The notes: generated from the sequence alone by a model not told the origin. Counted from the first letter of the stretch, positions 8,915 through 14,829 are shown. The stretch is DNA of 16,756 bases from Methanobrevibacter sp. (GCA_017652345.1 JAGCBE010000024.1:1-16756); one strand, 5' to 3'. Numbers and translations: made by a program.

Positions 8915-8939
8915 ACCCACTACCCCCTTTCCACCTTTA

Positions 8940-8969
8940 ATTTTAACATAACACTTGCAATTTTGTCAA
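8940..8969 (-). promoter_or_regulatory. Late promoter (sigma-A type, extended -10)
   Basis: Minus strand: TTGACA (8964-8969), an 18-bp spacer, then TAAAAT (8940-8945) preceded by TGT, an extended -10. Transcription would start near 8933, about 20 bp before the holin ATG, and run through the whole structural operon. It is interleaved with the divergent ATPase promoter, so the two probably compete for polymerase. Confidence 0.75.
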
Positions 8970-8983
8970 GTATAAGTTATAAT
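8955..8983 (+). promoter_or_regulatory. Promoter of the packaging ATPase
   Basis: TTGCAA (8955-8960), a 17-bp spacer and a perfect TATAAT (8978-8983) point toward the ATPase gene. The start would be near 8990, overlapping the GGAAGGA ribosome site at 8991-8997. The leader is thus only about 17 nt. Confidence 0.75.
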
Positions 8984-9006
8984 ATAATAAGGAAGGAATA
9001 ACAATC

Positions 9007-10041
9007 ATGAGCGACTTTTATGATGGAACAAAACTATTAAGTATGAAGGATATTGATAATGAAGTGCCAGAGATTTTTATGTGTACTTCCAATAGGTCAG
9101 CAGGCAAGACAACATACTTTAATAGATTATGCGTTAACGGATTTAAGAAGCGTGGTGAAAAGTTTTGTTTAGTATATCGCTTTAATTATGAATTAGATAA
9201 TTGCGCTGATAAATTCTTTAAAGAGATAGGTAGACTTTTCTTTCCAACGGATATTATGACAAGCAAGCGTATGGCTAAAGGTAAATATCATGAGTTATTT
9301 TTAAATGACGTTTCCTGCGGTTATGCTGTCGCTTTAAATGATGCTGATAGTATTAAGAAAATTTCTCATTTCTTTGTAGATGTACAGAAAATGTTAATGG
9401 ATGAATTTCAATCAGAAACAAGCCATTATTGCCCTGACGAAGTTAATAAATTTAGGTCTGTACATGTTTCAATGGCTAGAGGTAATGGTAAGCAAGTAAG
9501 GTATCTACCTGTATATATGATTTCAAATCCTGTAACATTATTAAATCCATATTATTGCGCTATGGGAATAAGTTCAAGACTTAATCAAGATACTAGATTC
9601 CTACGTGGCACAGGTTTTGTATTAGAACAAGGTTATAATGAAAGTGCAAGTGTTGCACAGAAAGAAAGTGCTTTTAACAGAGCATTTCAAGATGATAAAT
9701 TTAGCCAATATATCGGTGAAGCAATTTACCTTAATGATAATCAATCATTTATTGAAAGACCTAAAGGGGTTGGAAGATATTTATGCACTATTAAATATAT
9801 GAGTGAAGAGTATGCAATTAGAGAATATCCATTAGAAGGAATTGTATATTGTGATGACAGAGTTGATGCTTCATTCAGAAACAAATTGTCTGTTACAACT
9901 GATGATCATAATATTAACTATGTAATGTTAAAGAATAATGAAATGTTCTTGACAACTATGAGATATTTATTTGAAAAAGGTTGCTTTAGATTTAAAGATT
10001 TAAAATGCAAAGATGCTATTCTTAAAGCATTATCTTATTGA
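9007..10041 (+). CDS. gp16: DNA packaging ATPase (phi29 gp16-like)
   Basis: The 344-aa motor protein pumps DNA into the prohead through the portal, together with packaging RNA in phi29. A P-loop, SNRSAGKTT, lies at residues 28-36; its first position is Ser instead of the usual Gly. The Walker B strand is KMLMDEF with Asp132-Glu133. Further family features are the KKRGEKFCLVYR segment, MARGNGKQVRYLP with candidate arginine-finger residues, and ISNPVTLLNPYY. The C-terminal part, after about 220, would be the nucleic-acid-binding vestigial nuclease domain. It is the only large plus-strand gene in the window, read from its own promoter, and it is followed by a structured RNA resembling pRNA. Confidence 0.95.
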   Translation: MSDFYDGTKLLSMKDIDNEVPEIFMCTSNRSAGKTTYFNRLCVNGFKKRGEKFCLVYRFNYELDNCADKFFKEIGRLFFPTDIMTSKRMAKGKYHELFLNDVSCGYAVALNDADSIKKISHFFVDVQKMLMDEFQSETSHYCPDEVNKFRSVHVSMARGNGKQVRYLPVYMISNPVTLLNPYYCAMGISSRLNQDTRFLRGTGFVLEQGYNESASVAQKESAFNRAFQDDKFSQYIGEAIYLNDNQSFIERPKGVGRYLCTIKYMSEEYAIREYPLEGIVYCDDRVDASFRNKLSVTTDDHNINYVMLKNNEMFLTTMRYLFEKGCFRFKDLKCKDAILKALSY

Positions 10042-10050
10042 GGTACTAAA

Positions 10051-10146
10051 ATGTATACATGGTATGGGGATGGTGAAATGTGCGTATATTGTATAATTGC
10101 ATTAGTGCTAATTGCCATAGGATATTATCTTGGTAATAAAAAATAG
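10051..10146 (+). CDS. Tiny membrane peptide downstream of the ATPase
   Basis: This 31-codon ORF starts ten bases after the ATPase stop. GAGG, seven bases upstream, could serve as its ribosome site. The peptide has a short polar N-terminus, a hydrophobic span (VYCIIALVLIAIGYYL) and a basic end GNKK. An internal ATG at 10078 would give 22 residues. Its 3' half overlaps the candidate promoter of the structured RNA and its stop codon touches the RNA start. It could therefore be incidental. No function is claimed. Confidence 0.4.
   Translation: MYTWYGDGEMCVYCIIALVLIAIGYYLGNKK
10112..10139 (+). promoter_or_regulatory. Candidate promoter for the pRNA-like RNA
   Basis: TTGCCA (10112-10117), a 16-bp spacer and TAATAA (10134-10139) with an extended -10 TGG. 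The expected start is at or next to the GG at 10146-10147, exactly where the closing helix of the folded RNA begins. The boxes are imperfect, so the RNA could instead be processed from the ATPase transcript. Confidence 0.4.
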
Positions 10147-10258
10147 GTATCTGCAAGGGTTATGATTATCTCTGCTTTCGGGTAGCACTCTTGGAATATA
10201 GAGCCGAAAGTCATAACGGTTTTGCTAACCGATTTAATCATGCTTTTGTGTCAGATAT
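10146..10258 (+). ncRNA. Candidate packaging RNA (pRNA analogue)
   Basis: This gene-free stretch folds into a compact RNA. The closing helix is 10147-10153 with 10252-10258 (7 bp, one G-U), extendable by CAAGG with CUUUUG. Arm one is GUUAUGA/UCAUAAC (10159-10165 with 10211-10217), a 9-nt one-sided bulge, then CUUUCGG/CCGAAAG (10175-10181 with 10204-10210). A one-sided 6-nt bulge GUAGCA (10182-10187) follows, and a capping hairpin CUCU/AGAG (10188-10191 with 10200-10203). Arm two abuts arm one: GGUU/AACC (10218-10221 with 10227-10230). Bases UAGCA of the bulge are complementary to UGCUA in and beside the arm-two loop. phi29 pRNA has the same plan: closing helix, three-way junction, bulge plus capping hairpin, and a second loop complementary to the bulge, at similar positions and length. 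Primary sequence is not recognisably conserved, as expected for pRNAs. Confidence 0.7.
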
Positions 10259-10262
10259 ATTG

Positions 10263-10302
10263 AAGGGGATATGCTTATAAGGCATACCCCTTTCTTCTTT
10301 GT
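10263..10302 (+). terminator. Bidirectional intrinsic terminator between convergent transcripts
   Basis: AAGGGG, a bulged A and TATGC (10263-10274) pair with GCATA and CCCCTT (10282-10292), followed on the plus strand by TTTCTTCTTTG. It ends the ATPase/pRNA transcript. On the minus strand the stem is entered by the last codons of the zinc-ribbon gene, whose stop lies in the loop, so it can also end the replication operon. Confidence 0.75.
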
Positions 10303-10463
10303 TCTGCTAACCATTTTTCTGTTATTGTATAATATTTTGGTTCACCGCAATGACCACAATAATTCATGTTGTTCTGTGAGTATAGAACTATGTTGCTACA
10401 TTTACCACATTTCCAATAACGTATACCACCAATTATATAGTCAGTTATCCACATATTATCCAT
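10275..10463 (-). CDS. Small zinc-ribbon-like protein
   Basis: This 62-aa protein has two cysteine pairs, CGKC near residue 19 and CGHCG near residue 36, about 14 residues apart. That is the spacing of a treble-clef/zinc-ribbon knuckle. The short basic C-terminal helix ends WLAEQRRKGYAL. It is the last gene of the replication operon and overlaps the end of the preceding cysteine-rich gene by eight bases. A downstream ATG (Met4) is an alternative start. A role as a DNA- or RNA-polymerase-binding regulator is possible but not shown. Confidence 0.6.
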   Translation of the reverse strand: MDNMWITDYIIGGIRYWKCGKCSNIVLYSQNNMNYCGHCGEPKYYTITEKWLAEQRRKGYAL

Positions 10464-10755
10464 TATGATTTATACCTTTCATTATACATAATTCGCATTT
10501 ATTTTTATGCTTACAAAATAGACACAGGTGCATACATTTTCTCATATACCATTTCATATAAAGTTTTTGTATAATTGAAGGAATAGGATGTAACCTACAA
10601 GTTGAGAATACCATAGGTCTTAAATAGTCCAAGTCATCTATATTTATCTCTTGCATATTTAATGGTAGTTTTAAAAATGATTCCCACACATTACACCTAG
10701 TTCTAAATTTACATTCAAAGCAATCCTTTGGTAATTTTTCATCTACTATATACAT
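10456..10755 (-). CDS. Cysteine-rich small protein, unknown function
   Basis: This 99-aa protein has cysteines in two clusters. One is N-terminal (CFECKFRTRC, about residues 12-21). The other is C-terminal (CMHLCLFCKHKNKCELC, about 74-90). Both could hold metal. The sequence between them is basic and helical. The ATG at 10755 shares its first base with the stop of the upstream gene (TGATG), so translation is probably coupled; a GTG one codon upstream is less likely. No family was recognised. The pairing with the zinc-ribbon gene next door suggests related jobs. Confidence 0.55.
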   Translation of the reverse strand: MYIVDEKLPKDCFECKFRTRCNVWESFLKLPLNMQEINIDDLDYLRPMVFSTCRLHPIPSIIQKLYMKWYMRKCMHLCLFCKHKNKCELCIMKGINHNG

Positions 10756-10997
10756 CACTTGTTCTCCATTTCTATAAAACCTTTTATAATGTCATCTATT
10801 ACAAGTAACCAATCTTCACCTATACTATCATCACCATATACTGATAGAAGATTTATTACTAATGCAATATCATCTATGGCTACTTGTAATGCCTGATACA
10901 TTTCGCTTTCTTCTCTATAAGATTTTTGAAATACCGATAATATATGTAATGCTTTCTCTCTTGATATCATTTTGAATACTTTCTCTCTTGTTAACAT
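10755..10997 (-). CDS. Small helical acidic protein, unknown function
   Basis: An 80-aa protein directly downstream of DNA polymerase. Its ribosome site GAGGTGA overlaps the polymerase stop codon, so it is certainly in the same operon. After a basic start (MLTREKVFKMISREKALHIL) it is predicted almost all helical, with an acidic second half. No motif or family was recognised. By position it corresponds to phi29 gene 1, downstream of gene 2, but I see no sequence resemblance and make no functional claim. Confidence 0.6.
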   Translation of the reverse strand: MLTREKVFKMISREKALHILSVFQKSYREESEMYQALQVAIDDIALVINLLSVYGDDSIGEDWLLVIDDIIKGFIEMENK

Positions 10998-11001
10998 TCT
11001 G

Positions 11002-12942
11002 TCACCTCATTTCATATGTTGTTTCCATCAGAACTACGCCACCTTGAATCCTTTTAGGTAAAAGTTTTCCATATACTTTCAACCCAAGTTTAAAATCTTT
11101 TAACGTTCTCTTTGTTTGCAAAAATTCTTTTTCTTCATCCGATAACACCTCACTTTCATCTTCAATCTTATAATCATCTCGCATGCTTTTATCCAACAAT
11201 ACTTTACAGCGTTCGGGCATACCTGCGCATTTAATATTAAAGTAACTTTTCTCCCCCATAACGTGTTCAATATAAGTTTTTTGTCTAACGAAGATTGCTT
11301 CATCCCAATCACACTCCTTTTTCCAACAGCAAAAGTTTTTATCATCTATGTTTGCACCTATAATTTTATCTAAAGGTAAATCACAATGAATACTATCTGT
11401 ATCTGCATATATGAATCCTGCTTTGTCTGCTCCGTAGTAATTCTTTTGTGCTGTCCTTATTGTAAAATTTCTAGCATATGATGTAATGGCTGAACCAACA
11501 GGAATAAAACCTGCTCTTTTATTATTTGCCATTGCTGTGAAAAAACCTATAGTCTTATCTTCTTTAACATATGCTACCTTGAAATTGCTTGCCGTACTTG
11601 ATGCCATCTTTCCATACAAGTTATTAAGAAATAGTTTTGCTTCTTCTCGTCTTGCTCCTGTGCTAGTTAGTTTAATGTTTTTGTATATATTTATGTATTC
11701 ATCGAAGATTCCTTTTTCCGCAACAAACCAACACCCTTGCACTATTTCAAAGTCAACAAGATTATAATGCTCTTGCATTAAAACATAATCTGTCATGGTT
11801 AATGTTAATTCAACCCTTGTGTCCTGTATTGTACCATCAGACATACGATATTTGTCATAATATTTTTGGGTTACAGGGTCATACACATCTGATGTTTCTA
11901 GCATTTCGTTATTGCGATATAAGAAACTTGTCTTTATTTGTATAAATGGTAGTTTACCTTTCTTGAGATAAAATTTAGTTCTTATACGAACGAAATAATA
12001 ACGTTTAGGCTGTAAGGCTTCATCGGGTATATAATTACCATTCCACCATGTAGGTTCTCCAACAGGGTAATAATTTCCACTCTCACTTGACATCATTGAA
12101 GGATAAAGACTGTTAACATCTAGTGTTAAACCGTTGCGATAGATTTTATTCTCCTTGCCCTTAACTAAATAACACCATCCACCTCTGTATGATTTACGTA
12201 TCCATTCATCTGCTGTCTGCTGTTTGAATACTGTCATGGGTATCAAGTATTGAGTTAAATCGGGAAACAATGCTTTGTATATTGTGGTAGTTATTAACTT
12301 TTTATACTGATATAAACAGCATGAGCCTATTGTAAGTTTGTTGTTACCATCATTGAACATTATTTCGAGTGCTTCTTTTACAACAAGTACATCATTTGCT
12401 ATATACTCTTTTTCCTCGTCTGTAATAGTACAACCTGCATACCTTAAACCCTTATATTCCATGTCTAATTTCTTATGAAGTGTACCAAATGATTGTCCTA
12501 TTTGTTTTACAGAAAAGGGTAAGAGTTTAAGTGAATCTCTTAATTCTATTGTGTGTCTACTCTTCTTGATTAGGATTGAATACCATTGCCCCATGTCAGA
12601 GATTGTATACTGAAATGATTCATTAGGCATGTCGTTAACTTTCATCCATTCAATGTCAGTTATATATTCACCCTTTTGTATATATGCTTGTCTGTATTTT
12701 AAGTCAACCAATAAATATGATAACCAAAAAGCACCATCAAACTTTAAGTTATGATAATAAACAATAACATTACAATCCAGTGATAAAATATATTTATATG
12801 TTTCATCTATTGAATGGAATATATGTACGTCATCTGTGTTAAGTTCTACTAATGCACTTGCCCATACTTCTGTATACTCTTGACCTGTATAAACTGTAGT
12901 TTCAAAATCTCCAATCAGAATTTTATTCTGTTTTGTTTTCAT
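11002..12942 (-). CDS. gp2: Protein-primed family B DNA polymerase (phi29 gp2-like)
   Basis: The 646-aa replicase starts DNA synthesis from a terminal protein and displaces the other strand. All family motifs are present. Exo I is DFETT (Asp12, Glu14); Exo II is YYHNLKFDGAF (Asn65, Asp69); Exo III is YIAND (Tyr180, Asp184). The exo-pol linker is YRGG (252-255). Motif A is LDVNSLYPSMM (Asp275); motif B is KLFLNNLYGK (Lys436-Lys445); motif C is YADTDS (Asp514, Asp516); KTY is at 555-557. The extra length between motifs A and B accommodates the TPR1/TPR2 insertions that give priming and strand displacement. Its ATG overlaps the terminal-protein stop (ATGA), with little ribosome site of its own, so the two are translationally coupled. 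Confidence 0.98.
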   Translation of the reverse strand: MKTKQNKILIGDFETTVYTGQEYTEVWASALVELNTDDVHIFHSIDETYKYILSLDCNVIVYYHNLKFDGAFWLSYLLVDLKYRQAYIQKGEYITDIEWMKVNDMPNESFQYTISDMGQWYSILIKKSRHTIELRDSLKLLPFSVKQIGQSFGTLHKKLDMEYKGLRYAGCTITDEEKEYIANDVLVVKEALEIMFNDGNNKLTIGSCCLYQYKKLITTTIYKALFPDLTQYLIPMTVFKQQTADEWIRKSYRGGWCYLVKGKENKIYRNGLTLDVNSLYPSMMSSESGNYYPVGEPTWWNGNYIPDEALQPKRYYFVRIRTKFYLKKGKLPFIQIKTSFLYRNNEMLETSDVYDPVTQKYYDKYRMSDGTIQDTRVELTLTMTDYVLMQEHYNLVDFEIVQGCWFVAEKGIFDEYINIYKNIKLTSTGARREEAKLFLNNLYGKMASSTASNFKVAYVKEDKTIGFFTAMANNKRAGFIPVGSAITSYARNFTIRTAQKNYYGADKAGFIYADTDSIHCDLPLDKIIGANIDDKNFCCWKKECDWDEAIFVRQKTYIEHVMGEKSYFNIKCAGMPERCKVLLDKSMRDDYKIEDESEVLSDEEKEFLQTKRTLKDFKLGLKVYGKLLPKRIQGGVVLMETTYEMR

Positions 12943-13472
12943 TCGAAAGGATTCTCGTCATCTAGTGTGTCTATAAAATCTTCTTCATCATCGGTAAATT
13001 CTTTTGATTGAGCGATCGTGGGAATGTTAGATTGTATGATCATAACCATAGCAATAGAATGTGAATGACATTCATCATCTGTTGACGCATGTATGGCTAA
13101 ACGAGCCTGTCTAATAACTTCATCGGGCGCTTCTTCACATGCGATTGCTACAGTATCTCTATCATAGTGTCTGATTTCATCCTTTAAATATCCTTCAAGT
13201 GTATAGCCGTTATATCTGCGCTGATTCCATGTGTTGTTCTTTGCTTCTTCTATCATGGCTTCAACGTTTGATAACACTATGTCACTAAAGTTTGGAATAT
13301 ACTGTGCCTGTGATTTTACTTGTGGGGCTGTTAATGATTTGAGTTTCTGCGTTGAATAAGACTTGTATTCTTCTTTGAAACTACCGAAGTAATAACCCTT
13401 CTTCTCTGCTCTTGCTATAATGTCATGGATTCTTCGGAGTTGTTGCCTTCTTAATTTGGTCTGTCTTGCCAT
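12939..13472 (-). CDS. gp3: Probable genome terminal protein (phi29 gp3-like primer)
   Basis: A 177-aa protein encoded directly before and overlapping DNA polymerase, the position of the terminal protein in phi29 relatives. The N-terminus is strongly basic (MARQTKLRRQQLRRIHD), fitting DNA and nucleoid binding. The C-terminus is very acidic (EFTDDEEDFIDTLDDENPFE). It is shorter than phi29 TP (266 aa), so the intermediate domain may be reduced. I cannot assign the priming residue; Ser, Thr or Tyr in the C-terminal half are candidates. The ATG at 13472 follows AAAGGGG by about ten bases. A start 17 codons further up would lie within a strong upstream hairpin and lacks a ribosome site. The call rests mainly on synteny and charge pattern. 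Confidence 0.65.
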   Translation of the reverse strand: MARQTKLRRQQLRRIHDIIARAEKKGYYFGSFKEEYKSYSTQKLKSLTAPQVKSQAQYIPNFSDIVLSNVEAMIEEAKNNTWNQRRYNGYTLEGYLKDEIRHYDRDTVAIACEEAPDEVIRQARLAIHASTDDECHSHSIAMVMIIQSNIPTIAQSKEFTDDEEDFIDTLDDENPFE

Positions 13473-13498
13473 TGATTCATTCCCCTTTCTGATAGATT

Positions 13499-13560
13499 GG
13501 GTGCTACCTCTTTGCCGATACAAGACATAGATGGTTAATGTTCTTGTTGAGATAGCACCC
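13499..13560 (-). other. Long structured leader of the terminal protein / polymerase genes
   Basis: On the transcript a 12-bp outer stem, GGGTGCTATCTC with GAGGTAGCACCC (one G-U), encloses an inner stem, CAAGAACAT with ATGTCTTG (one bulged A). It fills the gap between the SSB-like gene and the terminal protein, ending 26 bp before the ATG. No T-tract follows on the minus strand, so it is unlikely to be a terminator there. A processing site, 5' protecting hairpin or protein-binding leader are possibilities. Confidence 0.55.
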
Positions 13561-13593
13561 GTTATTTTATCCTATGTTATGCGTTACTAATTA

Positions 13594-13995
13594 TCATGCA
13601 AGTGAGCAAGTGATGAACTGCTTTCCTGCGTAGTTCTTGCTGTCATGTCTGTAGACCTTGATTGTGAAGTCCTCGATACCATCTTCGGCGAGTTCTTCAA
13701 CTATGTCTATGAATGACTTGTAGAAACTCTCTGAACCTGTCACGTACTTGTTACCTGCCTTGTCTACAACTATGTATACCTTGTAGTCCTGTGAATCTGA
13801 CTTCTCGTTATGTACATCAAGGATTGCGTAGTAGTCTACATCAATGTCAATACTCGGTACGTCCTGTGTTGCTTCATCAAGTTTGGTTGCGTCCGATACA
13901 TCCTTTGTTCTGATACGCTCCCTTGCGTCAAGTTCCTTTGAACAATAAGAGATAGTTGCCTTGTAGTTTGAGTTGATTTCTGTTTTCTTTGCCAT
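13594..13995 (-). CDS. Putative single-stranded DNA-binding protein (position of phi29 gp5)
   Basis: A 133-aa acidic protein between the p6-like gene and the terminal protein, where phi29 encodes its SSB. It begins MAKKTEINSNYKATISYCSK. It appears rich in beta strands (DYYAILDV, YKVYIVVD, FTIKVYRHD) and has aromatic residues suitable for stacking on bases. A strong AAAAGGAG sits before the ATG at 13995; the longer frame starting at 14046 would run through a hairpin and the ribosome site. I do not recognise a specific SSB signature, so the assignment is mostly by gene order and size. Confidence 0.45.
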   Translation of the reverse strand: MAKKTEINSNYKATISYCSKELDARERIRTKDVSDATKLDEATQDVPSIDIDVDYYAILDVHNEKSDSQDYKVYIVVDKAGNKYVTGSESFYKSFIDIVEELAEDGIEDFTIKVYRHDSKNYAGKQFITCSLA

Positions 13996-14024
13996 GTTTG
14001 TTTTCTCCTTTTCTTTGTCATGGT

Positions 14025-14051
14025 GCGGGGCATCTCCTGTGGACACCCCAC
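14025..14051 (-). other. Hairpin upstream of the SSB-like gene
   Basis: GTGGGG (14046-14051) pairs with CCCCGC (14025-14030) on the transcript, one G-U. A small inner TCC/GGA stem lies within it. It sits in the 88-bp gap between the p6-like and SSB-like genes, 30 bp before the latter's ATG. There is no T-tract. It could be a processing or stability element. Confidence 0.4.
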
Positions 14052-14083
14052 GTTACAATGATAGTTAACTGTGTACCGATTGA

Positions 14084-14371
14084 TTATGCAATGGGCTTGC
14101 GTGTTTCGGGGTCAAGTTCCTTTGCCATCTCAAGGAATGTCTTTTCACTCATACCATAGAGTTTCTCTTCTACCGATGTGGAAAGAACATGTACAGGCTT
14201 AAGTGCTGAACCTTCAAAGGACTTTGTGAGTGCCTTCATGAGTGCCTTATCATCCTTGTAGACATTCGGGATTGCGATTGTCTGTGTGACAGTTTCCTGC
14301 GTTTCAAGATTGACAAGAAGTGCCTGTGCGTTTGTGACTTTCATTGAACGTGTTACCATTTTTTCTCTCAT
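14084..14371 (-). CDS. gp6: Double-stranded DNA-binding, histone-like protein (phi29 p6-like)
   Basis: A 95-aa protein and the first gene of the replication operon. Its layout parallels phi29 p6 (104 aa). A strand-rich N-terminal half starts VTRSMKVTNAQALLVN. A K.FEG..LKPVHVLST segment corresponds to the p6 KYKGEPVQVVSVEP region. A C-terminal EEKLYGMSEKTFLEMAKEL matches p6 TEVYELPVEKFLEVA. In phi29 p6 multimers wrap the genome, activate replication at the ends and repress early transcription. The same is inferred here. The ATG at 14371 follows AAAAGGAG by seven bases, so the upstream Met is the real start. The 12-residue acidic tail of p6 is shorter here. Confidence 0.6.
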   Translation of the reverse strand: MREKMVTRSMKVTNAQALLVNLETQETVTQTIAIPNVYKDDKALMKALTKSFEGSALKPVHVLSTSVEEKLYGMSEKTFLEMAKELDPETRKPIA

Positions 14372-14425
14372 AGTTTTTCTCCTTTTCTTATTGAGATTGT
14401 TGTTGTACTAGCGGTATTGCTAGCG

Positions 14426-14489
14426 TAACATGCAAGGGGTCGAACCTTGAAATGTTTCACGTGAAACAATTTGTACCTGTACCATGTCA
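14426..14489 (-). other. Three-way, tRNA-like fold in the leader of the replication operon
   Basis: On the transcript TGACATG (14483-14489) pairs with CATGTTA (14426-14432), 7 bp with one G-U. Directly inside the 3' strand is CAAGG-TTCGACC-CCTTG (14433-14449), a stem of five and loop of seven that looks like a tRNA T-arm. The remaining interior holds the parS palindrome. It lacks a proper D-arm, anticodon loop and CCA and is about 64 nt, so it is not a normal tRNA. A further hairpin, CTAGC/GCTAG at 14408-14423, follows. The fold may be a regulatory leader or partly chance. Confidence 0.3.
14453..14468. promoter_or_regulatory. parS site 1 (TGTTTCACGTGAAACA)
   Basis: A perfect 16-bp palindrome identical to the widespread bacterial chromosomal parS consensus bound by ParB/Spo0J. 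It lies in the 197-bp gap 14372-14568, between the replication promoter and the p6-like gene, where bound or spreading ParB could affect transcription. The rest of that gap holds the promoter and the folded leader. Confidence 0.85.
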
Positions 14490-14520
14490 CCATTGAAGGG
14501 GTCATTGTCAATGCTCTTTT

Positions 14521-14549
14521 AGTATAGTCCTGTGAAGAGTATTTGTCAA
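14521..14549 (-). promoter_or_regulatory. Strong promoter of the replication operon
   Basis: Minus strand: perfect TTGACA (14544-14549), a 17-bp spacer, then TATACT (14521-14526). An A-tract upstream (AAAAAAG, 14553-14559) may act as an UP element. The start is near 14514, giving a leader of about 140 nt. The nonamer CATTGACAA occurs over the -35 box and again 38 bp downstream, near the start site, as a possible operator pair. Confidence 0.85.
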
Positions 14550-14568
14550 TGTCTTTTTTGTAAACTAA

Positions 14569-14829
14569 TTATGAACAAATTTTGAACAGGATTTCGGGGT
14601 CTACTCCGTTAAATAGACATCGGTCTAGAATCCATTGACCATCAATGTCGGTTATTTTCTTGTGATTTATGATGAACTCTTGGTTTAACCTTATGAGGAG
14701 TTCGACTACAGTATTGAAGTATGTTATGATTGATACTTCGGGATAGACTGCCGAAAATTCATCGTGTGTTAAGTTTAGAAAATCGTTGAGTATTTGCTTG
14801 TCTGTTATAACATCTGTTATTTTATCCAT
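14569..14829 (-). CDS. Small early protein, unknown (86 aa)
   Basis: The last gene of the distal early block. It is acidic and probably helical; it begins MDKITDVITDKQILNDFLNL and has a hydrophobic helix VVELLIRLNQEFIINHKK. The ATG at 14829 follows AAAGGAG; an upstream Met would put that ribosome site inside the gene. It overlaps the preceding gene by eight bases. No family was recognised. It ends about 20 bp before the -35 box of the replication promoter, so early transcripts may read through. Confidence 0.6.
   Translation of the reverse strand: MDKITDVITDKQILNDFLNLTHDEFSAVYPEVSIITYFNTVVELLIRLNQEFIINHKKITDIDGQWILDRCLFNGVDPEILFKICS

Noticed and set aside
13499..13560. Plus-strand terminator
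   Set aside because: The stem is followed by TTATTTTATCC on the plus strand, but no plus-strand gene or promoter lies upstream for it to serve.
13836..14051. Minus-strand 71-codon frame overlapping the SSB-like gene
   Set aside because: Out-of-frame overlap with low-complexity Gln/Thr-rich translation; the SSB-like frame has the good ribosome site.
14426..14489. A true tRNA gene
   Set aside because: The T-arm and acceptor-like helix are present, but there is no D-arm, no anticodon stem-loop with a 7-nt loop, no CCA and the length is too short.
14578..14588. TTGAACA/TTGTTCATA-like motif resembling the decamers at 16714-16734
   Set aside because: It lies in the last codons of an early gene, in single partial copy, and is probably chance.
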